DNA from: Narthecium ossifragum
Taxonomy: Eukaryota; Streptophyta; Magnoliopsida; Dioscoreales; Nartheciaceae
Direction: 5' to 3'
Length of the DNA: 64,000 bases
Assembly: GCA_963920575.1 (NCBI GenBank)
Contig: OY986968.1
Location: 25,178,129-25,242,128, forward strand
The translations under genes were made by a program, and so were the position numbers. The notes under the pieces are model-generated. The model saw nothing but the letters and a program-made list of their open reading frames with translations. It had not been told where the DNA came from and made no database searches. This document shows positions 36,001 through 49,159 of the stretch, piece by piece (within the stretch, counting starts at the first letter, position 1; each line of letters begins with the position of its first letter).

Positions 36001-39000
36001 TTATCTGACCGCTTTAAGGGTCTGTCCCTTGTTGATGATGTACAGAGTTCATGACTTGCTCATCAGATCAAGTTCTAGGATGCATCTCTTGTCACTTGTC
36101 TGATTCTAATTTTATTAATGTGGGAAGTCCATTATGCTCAGCGGGGGTACTCATGAAATCAAAATACGTGTGTGCTTGGTTTATTCTTTTCGTTTGTGAA
36201 GTTGTGCTATATACTCTTGGCCACCATCTGTCATATGTCATTCACTTTTGACTGTTATCATTCTTATTCATTGTCAACCTCTTTGCAGTGCAGTCAACAA
36301 CTTACCTATGGGATACCCAGTTCTTCAGCAGCCTCCAATGCCAGCTACAGGCCAGCCGCATCTTGATTCTTTAGGTTGCGGAATTTCAAGCTGTCACGTG
36401 GTTAATGGAATCCCTGCTCCAGGAATTTTTCATCCCATCCGTATGAATATTGGAAATGAGTAAGGGCATGATCTTGTTTTAAGTTTGGTCCCACTTGGAT
36501 CGTGCTTTCTATTGTTTGCACTCAAGGCATTTAGGGATATGCAAGTAAAAGATGAAATTTTAAGACTTGGCACAAAACTATTTCACATTATGATTCCAGA
36601 GATCGTCATGCTTGGGAACTGAGTTGTTAGGATCCAAGTCCCTATTGTGGAACCATGTTTGTGAATTCTTCCAAAAGTCTCTAGGGGAAACAATTTAGAA
36701 CCTCCTAAATACTTTGCAAATGTGTATAAAATATATATCGGAACTCTCATTTATAGCCTGTTTTGCATATTAAATGAGCACAAACATTATACGAAGATAT
36801 GAGCATTTCAATAGCTAAGAGCATTAAATCTGTTCTATAGCAATGTACATGCCTTCTAACTTCTAGAGCATAAAAGATTGCATCCCGCTTTAGTTTTAGA
36901 ACCGATGCCTTATTATGGGTTACGAACATGCAAAATAAGTGTGGTGATTGTTCAATTATCAGAGTATTAAATCTGTTCTATAGCAATGTGCATGCCTTCT
37001 ACCTTCTAGAACATAAAAGATTGCATCCCGCTTGAGTTTTCATTTTAATGCGGTCTAGCGTGACAAAATTCAGTCAATTTTTTTCCGTATGTTCAAAACT
37101 CAGCTTATGTGGATATTGTATATGCTGTACTTTTAACACGTGTTACGTAGCACTATTTTATATTAGTACATAAGTTAATATATGCCTCTTATATGAAGTT
37201 TGATGAGCTCTTTAGGTATTTTACAAGTCTCTTATACTCTAAAAAGACAATCCGGCATATGTTGCCCTGCTCTTCCTTTGTACAACTAGCTTTAGACTTC
37301 AGAACTGATGCCTTATTCTGGGTTACAAACATGCAAAATAAGTGTGTTGATTGTTCAAGCAGATATAATTGCTGCTTTGGTTCATAAATTACAATTGTTC
37401 TTCCAATATTTGGTAATTGTTCACAAGGTTAGGTACTACTTAAACACATTGTCGCCATCTCTTCTTCTCCCCTTTCTTTGAGAATAAATCACTTCTTTGC
37501 CCACATTAATGACAGATTTTGACTAAGATAAAGAATTCCCAGTTTTCGAGCATTTCTTTTACTTAATTGGATATTATTAGGAACTTCTAGGTAATCTCTT
37601 CATTTTTTTTTTTAATGAGATGAGCCCGAAGGCTATATTAGTAGAAGAGCTCTACTTACGTCAGACAACCCAAATAGGAGGGCCTTAGTAGCCTCCCTCC
37701 CGGGACGAAAAGTAACTAGACCGACTAGCTCTAACCATGTCAGTCTTCCCGTTCCAACATATCGGGATATAACAAAACATGACTGATTCAAAAGTCAAAA
37801 CAGTTGCCCAGATCTCCTTGGCATGATTGCATTGGCTAAAGAAGCAATGGCCACATCTAAACTTGTATGTTACTTAGAAGCATGTACAGCACCTTTTTCT
37901 GGAAGACTTTCGATAATTTGCATTGAAGTTTTTCATGTGCGTGATTCATGATATATTAGCAGCTCTTCTCCTTTGTCCATTATAGCTGATATTTGAGCCC
38001 AATATACTAACCAGTTGTGATAACTGTGCTTAAAGTTAACCTGTGTGCCATGTTTTCACTTTCTATTGAGTGTTAAGTTGGTCCATTTACTAAGATTTTC
38101 TTTTGATTTTTGTGAAGTATTGCAATCGAGGGTGGGACCCCAGACGTTGCACCTCCCGGTCCTCCATGCAGTGCAATGTCATCTGTCTCAGAGATGGCTG
38201 TGAGTCCTGCATCGGCTGCATCCAGTAATCATTTTCCTTTCACTCCTTCAGAGCTATCAGGGATGGGCATAGATGCGTCAGCAATCGACACTGCATTTCA
38301 GTCTGATGTGGCGGGTGCAGGACTTCAGTTAGGACCAGATGGTGGGGTTGGGTCCTCAAGCAAACCCTTAGGACAGCTCTGGAATTTCAGTTTCTCAGAC
38401 CTAACGGCAGATTTAGCAAACTTGGGAGGTAATACTGCCCCTTTAATATTATCTTCTAATCGAATTTAAAATGCTGTTTTCTGTAGAATGATTCACTTAT
38501 AACAATAGACATCGAAGAGTTTACAAACGTCACCATGAAGAGGAACTTTTCTTGATAACTTGGCATTCCATGTCTTTTTCTACGACAAGTTATACCGCAC
38601 TACTATTACCTTGTTTCCTTGACTACGTGAAAAATATGTTAACTCTTGTGAGCAAAAGAGAGTAAAGCTTATATACTCTAATCTGAGCTTCGTGAGATCA
38701 TAGGTAGTCTTCAGTGGTAAAAGAAGTTGGTGTAACATTTCATTGATTTGGACATCTTTTGACATATACTCGATTACTAACCATATATATGTATACGTTC
38801 TCTTGCAGATCTTGGAGCTCTTGGAGACTATACTGGCTCTCCATTTCTTCCATCAGATTCGGACATTCTGCTCGACTCACCAGAGCCAGATGATATAGGT
38901 GACTCTGAACTATCTATTCCTGATTTTTAATTTTTCACTTGTGAAAAATCACCGAAGTAAAACCAGAATCCTAAAGATTATCCATGAGTATTTGCTCACA

Positions 39001-39094
39001 CTAAGAGTTTAATTTTTATCATGTTTCAGTTGAGGGGTATTTTGCGGATAACATCACTGGACCTGCGTCCCAATCAGATGAAGATAAGCCGTAG
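33005..39094 (+). CDS. conserved plant protein of unknown function
   Basis: Eight coding exons: 33005-33019, 34062-34226, 34474-34579, 35101-35283, 36294-36459, 38118-38428, 38809-38898, 39030-39094. All are GT-AG and phases agree, giving 366 residues. I recognise it as a conserved plant-specific-looking family but know no function. Residues 6-55 are polar (Ser, Gln, Glu). Residues 61-150 form the conserved core: VQNLIERCLQLYMN (61-74), IEPGF (88-92), VWQKLEEENAEFFRAYY (96-112), KKQIILFNHLLE, all predicted helical. The rest is Pro/Ser/Gly-rich and low-complexity, with LGQLWNFSFSDLTADLANLG then an acidic tail ending SQSDEDKP. There is no signal peptide or membrane segment. A regulatory or scaffold role in the nucleus is a guess from composition. 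The first coding exon is only MKTSQ. A polyadenylation signal lies at 39214. Confidence 0.85.
36823..37358. repeat. interleaved duplication A-B-A'-B' in an intron
   Basis: Unit A (ATTAAATCTGTTCTATAGCA, from 36823) recurs from 36966, extending about 85 bp each time; unit B (36899-36955, CCTTATTATGGGTTACGAAC) recurs at 37302-37358. The copies differ by a few substitutions. All lie in intron 36460-38117 of the uncharacterised gene. Confidence 0.85.
37601..37860 (-). mobile_element. LINE 3' end fragment with poly(A) tail
   Basis: A T-tract at about 37601-37612 followed by AATGAGATGAGCCCGAAGGC reads on the minus strand as GCCTTCGGGCTCATCTCATT plus poly(A), a typical plant LINE 3' end. Further in, CCAGATCTCCTTGGCA matches in kind CCAAATCTCCTTAGCA near 24030 in the larger LINE. 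No coding part remains. Confidence 0.55.
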
Positions 39095-39213
39095 GAAACA
39101 GAGGCAGCAGCGCTCATCGCTTTCACGCAGATCTTAGAATAGGCCGAGTAATACATCCACTGGAGTGGACTAGCCTTTTTACTCGTAGGCAGTTCACTGT
39201 GACAGCAGACTAG

Positions 39214-39220
39214 AATAAAT
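39214..39220 (+). terminator. polyadenylation signal of the uncharacterised gene
   Basis: AATAAAT lies 120 nt after the stop codon at 39092-39094, a suitable position for a plant near-upstream element. From here to about 39890 I see no gene. Confidence 0.4.
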
Positions 39221-39889
39221 AAGATCTGATGTGCACCTCGTACTTCACATCACATATTTGTCGACTTTACCCGATTCCCAATAGGATAAGCTCGGTTAAT
39301 TTATCAAGTGTAGTACCTTACTGTGAATAACTTCATGTATTCTGCTACTGTGAGAAGAAATTTATTTGTTGACTGCTCTTGCTTGACAACTACTGCTTTG
39401 GAGTTTGGATAGCCGGACTCCGGCGACCCTGCAATTGTTGGGACGGTTGAGGTCAATGCAATCTCGCTCCTTTTCCCTTCTCTTTATTAAATATCAAGTA
39501 CTTAAATTCTGACCATATTCTCTGCCACAGTGGCCTTATTGTTCCTTTAGTTTTCTAATCAGTTGAGTTAGGGTGCACATAGCCTTCATATAAACTCTTA
39601 ATCACGTCCATAGTGACCCCTGCGAATTACGTCCAGTGTGAGATATTAAGCGGCCAGGACATGTTGGCCCAGTTTGGTCAGACGTGACCTTACCCAAGCT
39701 GGACTCGGTCCTTGCTGCAGGACGCCTGTCCGCCATCTTTGGGGCTATCCGTTCGGCTGAGGCCGGGTGTCCAAACCTTATGGACCTTATGGTTGAATAT
39801 GATTCTCTGGTGACGGTCAGGATTCTTAATGAGCAGAGGTTTCGTCATTTTTTGCATGTTCATTTTTTGCATGTCTATACCCTGATCTT

Positions 39890-40740
39890 GTTTTTTTACA
39901 ACCTCATACCCCTCAATGAAAATATATGAATACCCGTCACTTTTTTCATGGCATCATACATGTCATCATACGAGTTATTTTTATGCATGATTATGTGGGT
40001 TTCTACGCGCATTTATTGGTATAATAAATATATTTCTATGAGCGATGAGCTGGCCGCCGTCGACCTCTCATCCCTCCTAGACGCTCCATGGTGAGCTGGC
40101 CGTCGTCGACCTCCCATCCCTCCTCGATGCTCCGCGGTGAGCTGGGTCGACCTCCCATCCTTGATGCTCCGCGATGAGCTAGCCGTTGTCGACCCCCACC
40201 AGCCTTCTCCTCCCTTAAGCCCAGATTTTATTTTTCTACCCAACCTTTCCTCCTTCCTTCACCTTCCCACCCGACCCCTCATCCTTCCTACGGACTCCCT
40301 CCGCTTCAACCTATGTAGTTATTCTAGCCTCCCCATCACCTTCCCCCACGTCGGTGCCAAAGATTGGAGACTTCGGTGGGTCTCAAGTTCAACGTCAACG
40401 GCATTTATGATACTTACTCTAAATGGCTATGCACGTCGACGTCGATATCATCACGAGAGGAAGGATTGTAGATGTCGAAGGACTCATAGAGTGATTTGGA
40501 TTTAAAGGGTGTATAGAGCTATACCCGTATACATGGTTATGTGAGTTTTTACGAGTCTATAAAGTTATTCTCGTATTACACACGTAATATACTTATATAT
40601 AGAGTTTCTACACGAGTTCCACAATATACTCTTAATAAAAATATGCTCGTACATAAATCTCTTTATATACGTGATTGTGTAAGTTTATATTTGCTGTTGT
40701 CCTGCTCCTCCTCTTCTCGACATAACCACGCATAAAAAGA
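39890..40740. repeat. repeat block with TACG-type words and a GC-rich core
   Basis: AT-rich flanks with words such as TATGAGT, CTACGCGC and ACACACGTAATATAC surround a C-rich core (40046-40300). The composition resembles the interior of the TIR element at 25578-27497, so it may be a related transposon remnant. No ends were identified. Confidence 0.35.
40046..40205. repeat. 46-bp tandem array, four copies
   Basis: TGAGCTGGCC units start at 40046, 40092, 40138 and 40175. Each contains GTCGACCTCCCATCC and a GATGCTCCGCG end; the third has a 9-bp deletion and the fourth is decayed. Confidence 0.85.
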
Positions 40741-40749
40741 GTTTATATC

Positions 40750-41433
40750 AGGATAAAAAAAACGGCTAGCACATAATGATTGGGGGCCTACCTCTTACCG
40801 ATGTACACAAGGGTAGGCCTTGCTTGGATAAGTTTTTATCAGGACATAAGTTATAAGGACATTTGTCCATCCTAAAGCTGGACAAAAGACTCAACTAAAG
40901 AACAAAGATGCTGTAAGCAGGTCATAAGCCATGCTCGCTCTTGCACAGCATTACCCCCTCCCAAGATAATTTACATAAAGCATCTGTTTGGTAGCAAAGC
41001 GAAGAGGCAATCAAATAGAGGAAACCAAATAGAGGAAACCACTGGAATCGGATCAGAGCAGATCCAGTCCGTAACCACTAATTGTACTCTACACTTCAAG
41101 GTAAATTTTCCTAAATGGCTGGAAAATTACTGCATTGTATATTGCTATTGACAGTACAACAGATGAAGGGCATCAAATTTCAACTATGCTAGAAGAGATG
41201 GCTACAAAAAAGTAGCATTCCCCAACTATAATAAAGAAAGATTTCCACTTGAAAATTCTCCAGACGTGAGAAAAATTGGAAGTGAACACACCACCCCCTA
41301 CACACTCACTTAGGCTAGTAGGATACACTCAAAGAGGCAACTCTAGTGCAAGCAACAAAACCCATGGACGTCCAAACAAAGCGTTACCTGCATGCTAACA
41401 TTGCAGCATTGACCCGAAACATGGCAGAAGACG
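40750..41433. other. intergenic and PP2C 3' UTR
   Basis: No coding sequence is recognised; the part next to 41434 should be the 3' UTR of the phosphatase gene. Confidence 0.5.
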
Positions 41434-44400
41434 TCAATTTTGATCAGCCATGGGAGAGGAGTCTGCATCTATTTTGTCATGGTGAAAAAATCTAACCACG
41501 ATACATGTAATGTTATCTGCACTGCCACGGGTGAAGGCAGTCTCTGTCAGCTTCCTGGCAGCAACCTCTGGTTCCTCTATTGTTCTAGCAAGGGAAACAG
41601 CATCCTTTTTGGCAGAAGCAAGTAAAATAATACACGGACCATGTGAGAAGAATAAATAGGAGTCAGCAGAGAGAGAAAGAGCTGTATACTACTAGGTGAG
41701 AGACATGCTTCAAATGTTCTTTGAACAGTGAATACAGAAAGTGAAAATCGCAAATGCCGCAATCGCCACAAAAAAAACTACTAAATAATCGACAGAGATA
41801 GAAAAGTGCAAGATAACCCAGCCACAAGTGACAAACTGCCATCAAAACAAGTCATCATTCATCCAGGGAAAAAAAAGCAAGCCATATTACAGTGGATGTG
41901 GAATTGTCGAAAGAAGTATGAGCTTGCATTAAGAAAATCAGTAACTTTTATTATCACTGGTACCTAAGAATTTTCTCATGTTGAGCAGATAAAAGAAAGT
42001 GCAAGTAATATGATTAGGAACATTCAACAGAAATAGAAGTGTCCCATCAGCTATAGTATCCGCACGATAAGCTATTCTCATAATGTTGCTTTGAGTTTTT
42101 TTTTTAAATATGAAGTTGCCAATCACTTCCCAATCAAGTTTTAGGTTTACGAAGACAACAGAACAGAAACCTGCAATGTTTTAATGTTCCTCTTTCAAAA
42201 TTTTGATTCTTTTCTGAAGCGATGTCCATACATCTACTGCACATTGCACTGTCTGAGAAAGGAGAGACATGCGGCCCTCAAATGCGAGTCTCGCAGCATA
42301 CAATAGACATGGGCACAGCCAGGTAAGTACACCTTTTTCTTTGGGATAAACTGCAAAGAAGTGTATCCTAGCCAAAACATGCCAATGACAGGGCAGGGAA
42401 GAACTCAAGCAAGATGCATTCAGTGAGTCCTCATGGTAGGACAGGTATGTGCAAGTTTTCTTTCCTAGCAGACTAGGAATCTTTCTTGACTAGAGGAACT
42501 GAATAGATAATAAAACAGAAAGACTGGCCAAAGGATAATAAGACAAGTATTGGCTGAACAGACGCTCAAGACTCCGAATTTGGAACAGTATGTGGGGTCA
42601 AACAAGCATTGCAGCCATGGCATATTCTCACAGACTACTTGAGTGTCCATTGCGTGCGCCTATAGAAAGTTAGACAGTTAATAACCTACAATTCAAAACC
42701 ACTAATATTGCATACAAACTATAGTTGAAGAAAATTAAGGATATAGCAACACATTTTCATTTCACAGGTTATTGCAGGACACTATAACAGAATATTTACT
42801 TAGAATAGTTTGCAGGAACTGCTATTTTGATAAATATTTGTACACTGTCCAAATTGAAGCAATCTATAAACCCCAAAACAGAAAAACTACTGAACTGTGG
42901 ATGTAAAAGGATAAGCAGTTAACTAATCAGAAACCAGAAGCTGTACACCTACTCAGCCGAAAAAGAACTGACCTCATTAGGCACCACATCCCAAAGTCCA
43001 TCGCTAGCCAGAACCAGGAACTCCATATCATCACCAACCTCTTGCTCCTGGAATAAAAGGTTCAAAATGACGCAGTCATTAAACAAGTTATCGTGGGAAA
43101 ATTTGGTGGATTTTTCTTATAGAGAGTATAACAAGCTTTTGGACTGCCTCTTTATTTTGTTATTATCTGCAAAATCAAGCAATACAAAGGGAAATTGACA
43201 TCACATTACTGTTTTTTTTCCCACCAACTGTATGATTTGTGAATCAAAATTACATGAACGAGGACTAAGAATTTGGCTTTTTAGCAGTCAAAACAGTCCT
43301 CATTAAACCAGGGTTCATTCTAAAGATAGAATTTTTTTTTGCATAAGATTAGTTGATCATTTACATAAAAAATAAAGAAGTATGGCATGTATGAGACGCA
43401 AAGGACGAGGTAGCAGAACTAGAAAGGCAAGATGAGGAGTAGGTAAACTGTAAGTATTCGTAAAAGCATAGAAAGCTAATTGAGGTGAATCAGGCATGCA
43501 CAACAGAAACTACAAAAGGTTGAATGAGAAGAGAAGCACACATGTGAAATTAGTGCGAGTATGAGGTAGCGTCCAAGGTCGACATACATGAAGTCTGACA
43601 AAGGGTTAAAGCTGAATATCCTACATACATGCCTCAACAGGATGTTTGGTGGAAAGGTATTTGCAAGGGCTCCATGCTTATGTTTAGTAAGTAGTTCAGT
43701 AACTTTAGTTCATCAACTGAGTATTCCACAGACAGTATCTCATCTTCTCTTGGGATATGATACAGTTTATAAATGGCAGAATGTCAATCTCAAAAATCAT
43801 CTGCAAAGTAAACATATTGACCTGCAGATTCTACCGACTCGCAGATGTTAATCACTCTGAAAAGAAGTAAGCAGATAAGGTGCAACTTTTTCCAATAAAA
43901 CTATGGTATGGTTATACCACTAAAACGACAACTCCTTCAAGAAAAAACTCTGAAAAAGTGAATAAGCAGCTATTAATGGAAAATGTAATCAAGCAATTCA
44001 CCAGATGTATAGGAGTTAAATTTTCAAATGAGAAGACTTACTAAAGAGTACCTGAATTTCAGGTTCTGCAACCACATATTGTTTCAACAAGCGATTGCCA
44101 AATGCACGGGACATTGCCAAGATGCCTCCTACCCTCCAAGTTCCTTTGGGAGTGAAAATGCAGTAGTAAACAAACAGTTGTTGTGTAACGAGATATCAGG
44201 AACTGTTAAACTGTCAATCTACTTTGTAAATAAGATGCTTAAATCAGGTTTGCTCTCAAAATTTCTATCCAAATCTTTGTTGAGAAGGTACTTATTGCTG
44301 TGGCCTACTCTAAAACTCAAGTTGTCCGCTCTGTCCTTACATTTTCCAAACATGGCTTCATTGAGAGCACCATGGTCCATAATGTGCAGCTACCATTCTT

Positions 44401-47400
44401 AAGCCACTTTATAAGCCAAAAGAGTAAAAAAGAAAAAGAAGGCATGCTATTATGCTAATTAAACAAGCAATGATGAAGAAGAAGGTCCAAATGAAGTAAA
44501 AGCCAGTAAAGGATAAAAGGCCTTTCAAAGCCAGCAGATTCCAGTGAAGCATCACAACAAGAAGGCCAAGTTATCTTCCCAAACTAACGAGAGACTTACC
44601 AGCCCACATAACAACTCCTCCAGCATTCTCAATCCTCTTACGCTCATCACTTCTATTAGGCTTGTGGTCATCAGACAGAGGGATGGCTACATGTAACAAG
44701 AAGATTCAGTCATTAGGAATGCTCTCAGGTGCGATAGATGGGAAGGCAGATGAGCTTCGAATTGTAAACAAATTTCCTAATAAGTGAGATTGATAGAGGT
44801 ATGGAATAAAGCACAACAATTCATATATGAAGCAGCATACATTGCTAAACCTTCACATTAAGACATTTGACCAAACTAGTTGAGGCCTGACATACTGGCA
44901 CATCTAAACTTCAAAAGTGTTTATAATCTAGCATCACCTGCCAATGCAGTCATTAAATTTGTCAAAGTTATTTGGCTCGTTATTTGCAATTACAGAACAC
45001 AAGACACAATGAACTCAATAATGCACCTGTAGGAAGGAACAAAGAAATCTCAGATTCTTAGAAACAAATAGGTAGCAGAAAAGCTTTTAACAACTGGAAT
45101 GCAAAAGCATACACATAGAAATCAATGAAGTTCAGCATCGTATCCCATGTGTATTTTGAACAATGCTCCTTTCTCCCGCTACCAAGATGGTGGGGTAAGA
45201 TCAGAGGAACAAGAAATTTGCAACTAAACAACTGCCACATATTGAATTCAATGATACAACCCAGATTCAAAAAATAAAACATAACTAGCTCACAGGATCA
45301 TAAATGCATGTAATGATTGCATTTGACCAGTGAAGTGAATGGTCAATAGCGAAGTACATTTTCAGAAACCAGATATTGCAATCCAAATAGTGAGATGCAG
45401 AAGAATAACAGCAAGATGCTCTTTTATCGATGACTACCACAAACATAAGAGGAATCCTTCCCCCCTTAAAAAAATGCAGAATCGCAGTATGACATATCTC
45501 TCGACATCCTAATGAAGCTAATTCACAGCAATGCCTTCTACATACTTCAAACACATCCAGACATCAACTCCTACCATAGTCTATTGCAAACAACAGAAGT
45601 ATACCTTTTCCTGCCATTGATATCACAGCACGTGAATCTCCAACATTTGCAACATACAAATGGTTGCCAACAAGAACAGCAGTCGAAGCTGTAGACCCGT
45701 CATCTCTGAAAGTATTGCTTTCAGCATCCAAGAAATCTGAATCAGTTTTCTGATATGTTTCACCTGTTAAAAGTATACAGGAAAATTACTTGGATAAATC
45801 TAATACAAGCAGGAAAACTCTTTGGAAGCACATCAGGCAGTGATAATAGTCAGGCAAATACTTATGGCCAATTTTGTGTCTGACATAAATTGTGGATGCT
45901 TCATAAGGTTTTCAAATAAGTGCTCCTTCAAATATTCAGCAGCACGTGAGCCACCATGACCTATATAGCCAATCAGGGTTAAGAGCCATGAAGGTCAATC
46001 TAAAAGATAAACGTAAAAACAGAAAGAAGAGTTAGAGATGAAACCATCAAAAATCCCGAAGAGACTAACTGCTTGACCGTCAATTGTTGATGTTTTTATA
46101 TCGAAGAAGTCCTCCATGCTTGCTCTCTTTCCTCTGAAACTGGAAAACCCACAGCTCAGCTTCCCATCCTCGCTGCCAATCATTCAAGGGCAAGTAAGAT
46201 ATAAAGCCTATGGCAAACAACCAAGAATCAAACTGTAGCAAATGACCAAATGCCATTAACCTGTCTCAGTTTCCAAAAAACTCAAGATATGAACGGGTTT
46301 ATCTTTGCATAAAGTGTTTATTTTTTTCTACAAAAATAATTAAACAATAAAGAACATAACTGCTACAAGCAACCCTGATAAAGCCAAACATGCAGACATG
46401 TTTTGTAGTAGAGCTAGACTTTCATGAATTTTCCATATATACACAAGAAATTATTACTTGAGATGGATGGAGCACAATTTCAGGGGAGGATGAAAGTTAT
46501 GGGTAGGAATGTTTGTATGTATCATGGTCTTAAGTGCCAATAACATGAGCCTGCCGATTGAGCATTGCAGGTCAGTTGGCACCATGCCAACCAGCACTGG
46601 TTTTATGTAAAGTGATCCATATATGCATCTTTCTACAACAGCATGCACATAGATAGGACGATATGTATAGATAGCGGGCAGTTATTATCTGCAAATGGAA
46701 AAAGCAAACACGATCATCCAATGTCCTCAAAATATGACATCAGGAATAATGAAACAACAATTCAAGCCACTCATTGGTCATATGCAGGTATGATAGTATG
46801 TCTAGCTAATATATAGTCATTATGTTGACAAGGCAAAAGCAAACATCACAGTGCAATGTTTCCACAACACAATAAGCCAATGTAGGCAGTAAGGAAACAA
46901 CAATTTAGGTCACTCTTGATGATCAATGAGTAGAAACCTGTGAAAAATAACTTTCAATGATTTGGATGCCTTTTCAACAAAGGTCCTTCATCTACAAGAA
47001 TCTTAATATTCCGAATGTGCATTTAAACAATACGACAACAGCTTATAGAAGGACCATGGAAAGCCACAAGATGAGCACGAGTATCCAGCTTTCCTTAGAG
47101 ATTCCTGTACTATTGGGTGTGGAAGACATACAGATACAAGAAGTACCCACACATGCTCTGACATGAAGAAATGACATTAATGATTTGACAGTAATTGATA
47201 GATACACCAGAACAGTAAAGTTGAATGTACACTTTAGAAGCATAAATAAGCACATAAATTTAAACTAGACTGTAGTATGCATGTAGAGACAAACGTTCCA
47301 ACATGCATAAGGACAGGGAAGAGATGAATATACAGATGAGGGGCTTTATTCAATATAGACGGACTGAATTCCATATCTAGTGCATTAAAGGCATTGCTTT

Positions 47401-48561
47401 GATCAAGATTACCTTACTAAGAACATATATGACTATTTGAACAACCATCTGGCAATAAGTGCCCAAATCTATCTTTGTACTGTATGAATATGAATTCAGA
47501 ACAGTTTACATTATAGGCAGGAGGTAGTGCCAATGAACTAATTAGTACCTTCCAAAGTGGATACTGCAAGGATTGAATCTGTTTTGCGGCTTTTGCCCAT
47601 AACATGCATTAATAATTTAATATCTAGCATATCTCAATATAAAGTTAACCAGGCTTTACAATAACATGTCATCATATAAACTCAAATTCCATAATATGGC
47701 CGAATTATCCATAAAGATCCATTCTTGACCATATGCCAGTGCATTGTGATACTATCCTCCCTGAAGACTCCAACAGAAAGCTCTCATAAATAGGAAAGTG
47801 GGAATTTGAGTTTCCTACCCAGGAAGATGCTTGTGTAAATTCTACAGATAGCACTTATGGTGACACTACAAAGGTGCAGCTAAGATTTTGTACCATGGAT
47901 CGGTGTAACATACAACAACTACAACTCTTTAAAACACATGAAAAAAAGTACCTATGTGAAATCATTCATAAAAGGATCCTAAAAGGACATAACACATGAT
48001 CCTATCTGGTTATCCCCTTAATTTATTGACCGTCAATGGTAGGCTATTTTATTGAAGGCCCGTAATTGGAAAACCTAGTACGACATTCATTTTAACAAGA
48101 TTCCTAGAAACCTGCTTTTCACTGCATGCTAAGAACAAGACTTCCTGCAAGATGTACATAAGTGAGCATTAAAGAAGTGTTAAAGAATCCACGTGCCCAT
48201 TACAAGAACCGCCCACCAATTCAAGAATGAAAACAACAATCTAATAGGTAAAAAAGCTGTCCAGACCGGATATATCTGGAGAACCTCACCTTCTCCATCC
48301 TCCACTGGCACAACTGCCATCATCCACATGATCTTTTTCAGACAACATGTTCATGATAACCCCGGGCTCCGCCGTGGCACCAGAATCTACCATCATGGTT
48401 AACGTCCCTCTGAACCTGCGATGACTCTGGGGTTGATTCAAGCCGCGTAAGAAACGCAGATTTCTGCCCAAATTGTTGAAAACCCCGTTGCCACCGAGAT
48501 TAAGAACCTTGAGATAGGAAGCCGGCGAGATGAAATTCCTCAAGGCGCCAGCGCATACCAT
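41434..48561 (-). CDS. protein phosphatase 2C, clade F-like
   Basis: Eight exons on the minus strand: 48561-48290, 46172-46045, 45960-45862, 45763-45605, 44686-44600, 44143-44052, 43047-42973, 41604-41434. All are GT-AG and in frame, giving 360 residues. It is a Mn/Mg-dependent Ser/Thr phosphatase. Motifs: RASMEDFFD 107-115 (Asp112), GIFDGHGG 130-137 (Asp133, Gly134), GSTAST 189-194, VGDSRAV 207-213, SDDHKP 224-229, MSRAFGN in exon 6, LASDGLWD 292-299 (Asp295), ADNITC 333-338 (Asp334, Asn335). All metal ligands are present, so it should be active. The layout resembles Arabidopsis WIN2/PP2C59-type clade F. The first Met has an in-frame stop immediately upstream (TAG ATG). The first 90 residues are unlike the catalytic core and Arg/Asn-rich. 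A leader intron (GAG|GTGGAT near 48692 to GTGCAG near 48592) is inferred. Intron 1 is 2.1 kb. Confidence 0.93.
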
Positions 48562-49140
48562 CTAAATACCGCTCGACGCTGGCCTATATCGCCTGCACTA
48601 AAGACAAGATTCGAACCTTCAGCAGAAAAGGCACATTAAAGATGAAAAGAGCGGAAAACAATATAAGATAAATCCAAGATCCACCTCAATCCTCGGGAAG
48701 GGCCGACCCAGAGACAGTTTATCCAAGATATCAACCCGTGAGAGCAAGAAAGCGATCCAGATCGCTCACGGCTCCGATCGCTCACGGCTCCGACATCGAC
48801 ATCGACATCATAAGGATCGATCTAAAGACGCCTCGATCCGTGGATAACTGAGAGAAACGTAGAGTGATCTCTGATGATACCCTAGAGAGGCAGCTATCTC
48901 CCAGTCTCGATCTCGATCTCGATCTCGACGAAGAGAGGAGAGAGAGAGGGGTGGGGGGTGGGTTGGGGCTGCTTAGTTGTGTACAGGCTATGGACGAGAG
49001 ATGGTGAGATAATAATAGGAGGTTTTCTTGAGAGGAGAGAGAGGGGTTTAAAAAGGGAAGGGGAGCGAGCGAGAGAGAGAGAGAGAGAGATGGCATGGGA
49101 TCGGAGAGAGAACTAGGTGCTGGCACGAGGCACCACCCGT

Positions 49141-49148
49141 CACGTGGC
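49141..49148. promoter_or_regulatory. G-box/ABRE-like CACGTGGC upstream of PP2C
   Basis: CACGTGGC lies about 580 bp upstream of the start codon, just above GA-rich leader-like DNA (49064-49091) and a weak TTTTTAAAC on the minus strand near 49050. Binding by bZIP or bHLH factors is inference. Confidence 0.4.
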
Positions 49149-49159
49149 GCCACCACGCG

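Noticed and set aside
49064..49091. GA run as a possible Polycomb or GAGA site
   Set aside because: Simple GA repeats are common in plant leaders, and nothing here separates a binding site from a microsatellite.
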